DNA from: Lasioglossum baleicum
Taxonomy: Eukaryota; Arthropoda; Insecta; Hymenoptera; Halictidae
Assembly: GCF_051020765.1 (NCBI RefSeq)
Contig: NW_027469180.1
Coordinates: 62,001 to 126,000, forward strand
Reading direction: 5' to 3'
Length of the DNA stretch: 64,000 bases
The notes beneath the pieces are model-generated. The model did no database searches and was not told where the DNA came from. It worked only from the letters and a program-made list of their open reading frames with translations. A program made the position numbers and the translations under genes. Shown piece by piece: positions 62,396 to 64,000 of the stretch (positions within the stretch are counted from its first letter, which is position 1; the number at the start of each line of letters is the position of its first letter).

Positions 62396-64000
62396 CCGTT
62401 CGAGATCATTACCACCTTCTTTGAGTACCGAAAGGTTAAGTCAGTTTCACCTGTCCTGCCATTCTGAGGTCTAGCCGGATATATCTGTAGTAAATTCTCT
62501 GTACAGTATCGGTAATAGTCACCCTAATTGGCAGTATAAGTATTAAAGAATGGAGTCAAACCGACGTACAATGTTACCTATTGTTACATAGTCAAACTTT
62601 TTACCGATGGTCTTACCTTCCGCGATCCCAACCCACTGTATCGATAGTATCACTTCGTGCGCCTGTGAACAAATTGGTACACACATTCGTGACGGTCGCC
62701 CTTATTTCACGTATGAATTAGAAGATCGAGCGTCAATCCGTTGTAGGACGATTCAAACTTCTTCGAGACACGAACGCCTAAGTCAATAGCTTCTCCATCC
62801 TGTTATTCCGAGAGTAAAACCAGGTATTGATGGTGTTAATTCACTGAACAGCATTGGCCATAAGTACCTCAATTCACGGTATGAATATTAAAGTACACAG
62901 TCAAACCGTTGTAGAACGTTACCCACTGGTATGCAGTCATACTTCCTGCCGAAAGCATTACCTTCCGAGCAACAGACCCGCGCTATCGAGAGTATAACTT
63001 CCTGTTGAGAGAAGCATATTTGTAAACACATTAGTGATGGCAGGTTAACTTAATGTACGAATTAGGAGATCGAGTCTCAAACCGGTAACTAACGGTACCA
63101 CCTTCATTGAGAGTCCGGCGGCTTAGTGACTAGCTTTACCTATCCTGTGATTCCGAGACTTAAACAAGATATTCCGAGAGTCAATCCGCTGTAGACTATT
63201 GCCAATGGACACCTTAATTCACGGTATAGATATTAAAGTAGTGAGCCAAACCGATTGACAACGTTCCCAATTGGTATAACGTCATACACTTTATCGCATA
63301 CCTTACCTTCCGAGGTCATAAGCCGCTGTAGCCAATGTCATGCTTAGTGCTCACGGAAACAAATGCGTGGCCTTAATAGTACACGCACACCTTATTTTTA
63401 AATATGCACTAGATGATCGAGTGTCAAACCCTTCCCGATCGTTGTCACCTTCCTTGTAAAATCGCACATATATCACAATAGCTTCACCTATCCTGTGATT
63501 CCGAGAGTCATACCAGGTAGTCCGGGAGAAAATCTTCCGAGCAGTACAGGAAACAGATACCATAAATCACGGATTGAAGATTGAAGTAGAGCGTAAATCC
63601 AATTGTGATCGTTACCAGTTGCTATAATGTGACACGTATTACCGAAACCTTACCCTCCGGGAACCTAATCCGCTGTATCGACAGTATGACTTCGTGATCA
63701 GCGATATAAATTAGTATACTTTATAGTAACCGGCACATTAATTCCATTTACCAATTTGAAGGTCTTGTGGCAAATCGTTCGAGAACGCTACAACCTTCTT
63801 TGACACGCGAACGGCTGAGTCAATAGCGTCAGCTTTCCTTGTGATTCCGAGAGCCAAACCTGGAATTCTGCTCGTAAATCTGCTGTTCAGTATGAGCATC
63901 ATCCACGCAATTTCACGGCATAAATGTTAAAGTACACTGTCAAACCGATGTGGCACGTCACGTATTGGTATTGAGTCAAACTTCTATCCGAATGGGTTAC

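Larger units (their letters stand above)
58746..64000 (+). repeat. Sat-A tandem array, plus orientation, block 7, right flank of the mitochondrial block
   Basis: The 346-bp satellite resumes at the phrase ctaattaattctcgctatgaa, equivalent to accttaattcacggtatgaa of a plus monomer, and runs to the window end. It is inverted relative to the left flank. Both half-monomer types are present. A four-monomer higher-order period is evident: the stretch from about 60,564 to 61,005 recurs at about 61,942-62,395 with shared private variants. No gene is supported. Confidence 0.92.

Noticed and set aside
1..64000. Telomeric TTAGG repeats or a CENP-B box
   Set aside because: I saw no tandem TTAGG run, and no monomer segment matches the CENP-B box pattern, so neither a telomeric nor a centromeric assignment is directly supported.

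Overview
The window looks like heterochromatic nuclear DNA of an insect, most likely a hymenopteran. It consists of long arrays of a diverged satellite and a near-complete, decayed copy of a mitochondrial genome (a NUMT) buried between them. I find no convincing functional nuclear protein-coding gene. The hymenopteran guess rests on the protein flavour of the mitochondrial relics, on extreme A+T richness, on the invertebrate mitochondrial code (TGA read as Trp, AGA as Ser, ATA as Met), on the swapped trnD-trnK order and on a displaced plus-strand trnH. It is an inference, not an identification.

Layout. Bases 1-42,167 are almost entirely one satellite (called Sat-A here), with a monomer of about 346 bp that is itself a diverged dimer of two halves of about 173 bp. 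Blocks of 6-8 kb alternate in orientation: plus 1-5,445, minus to about 13,157, plus to about 21,168, minus to about 27,197, plus to about 34,152, minus to 42,167. The changeovers are abrupt, with no spacer. A second tandem repeat (Sat-B, about 312 bp, 2.5 copies) sits inside one minus block at 22,089-22,887.

Bases 42,168-58,745 are a foreign block. Both of its ends carry a third tandem repeat of exactly 115 bp (Sat-C), about two copies on the left and more than four on the right, in inverted orientation. Between them lies the mitochondrial sequence: the C-terminal part of ND2, trnW, COI, trnL2, COII, trnD, trnK, ATP8, ATP6, COIII, trnG, ND3, trnH, trnF and trnS1, ND5, ND4, ND4L, trnT, trnP, ND6, CYTB, trnS2, ND1, trnL1, 16S, 12S and a long repeat-rich control region. 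Nearly every protein gene has in-frame TAA codons, frameshifts or an insertion (COIII carries a 66-bp AT microsatellite). ND4L alone reads through. This decay argues for a nuclear copy rather than the working organelle genome.

Bases 58,746-64,000 return to Sat-A, now in plus orientation, so the satellite arms on the two sides of the mitochondrial block are also inverted relative to each other. The nested symmetry (inverted 346-bp arms, inverted 115-bp arms, mitochondrial core) is the most unusual feature. It could reflect capture of a mitochondrial molecule at a palindromic or hairpin break, an element carrying mtDNA, or an assembly join. Coordinates of satellite blocks, ribosomal RNAs and decayed genes are approximate to roughly 10-50 bases; those of tRNAs and in-frame stops are closer.
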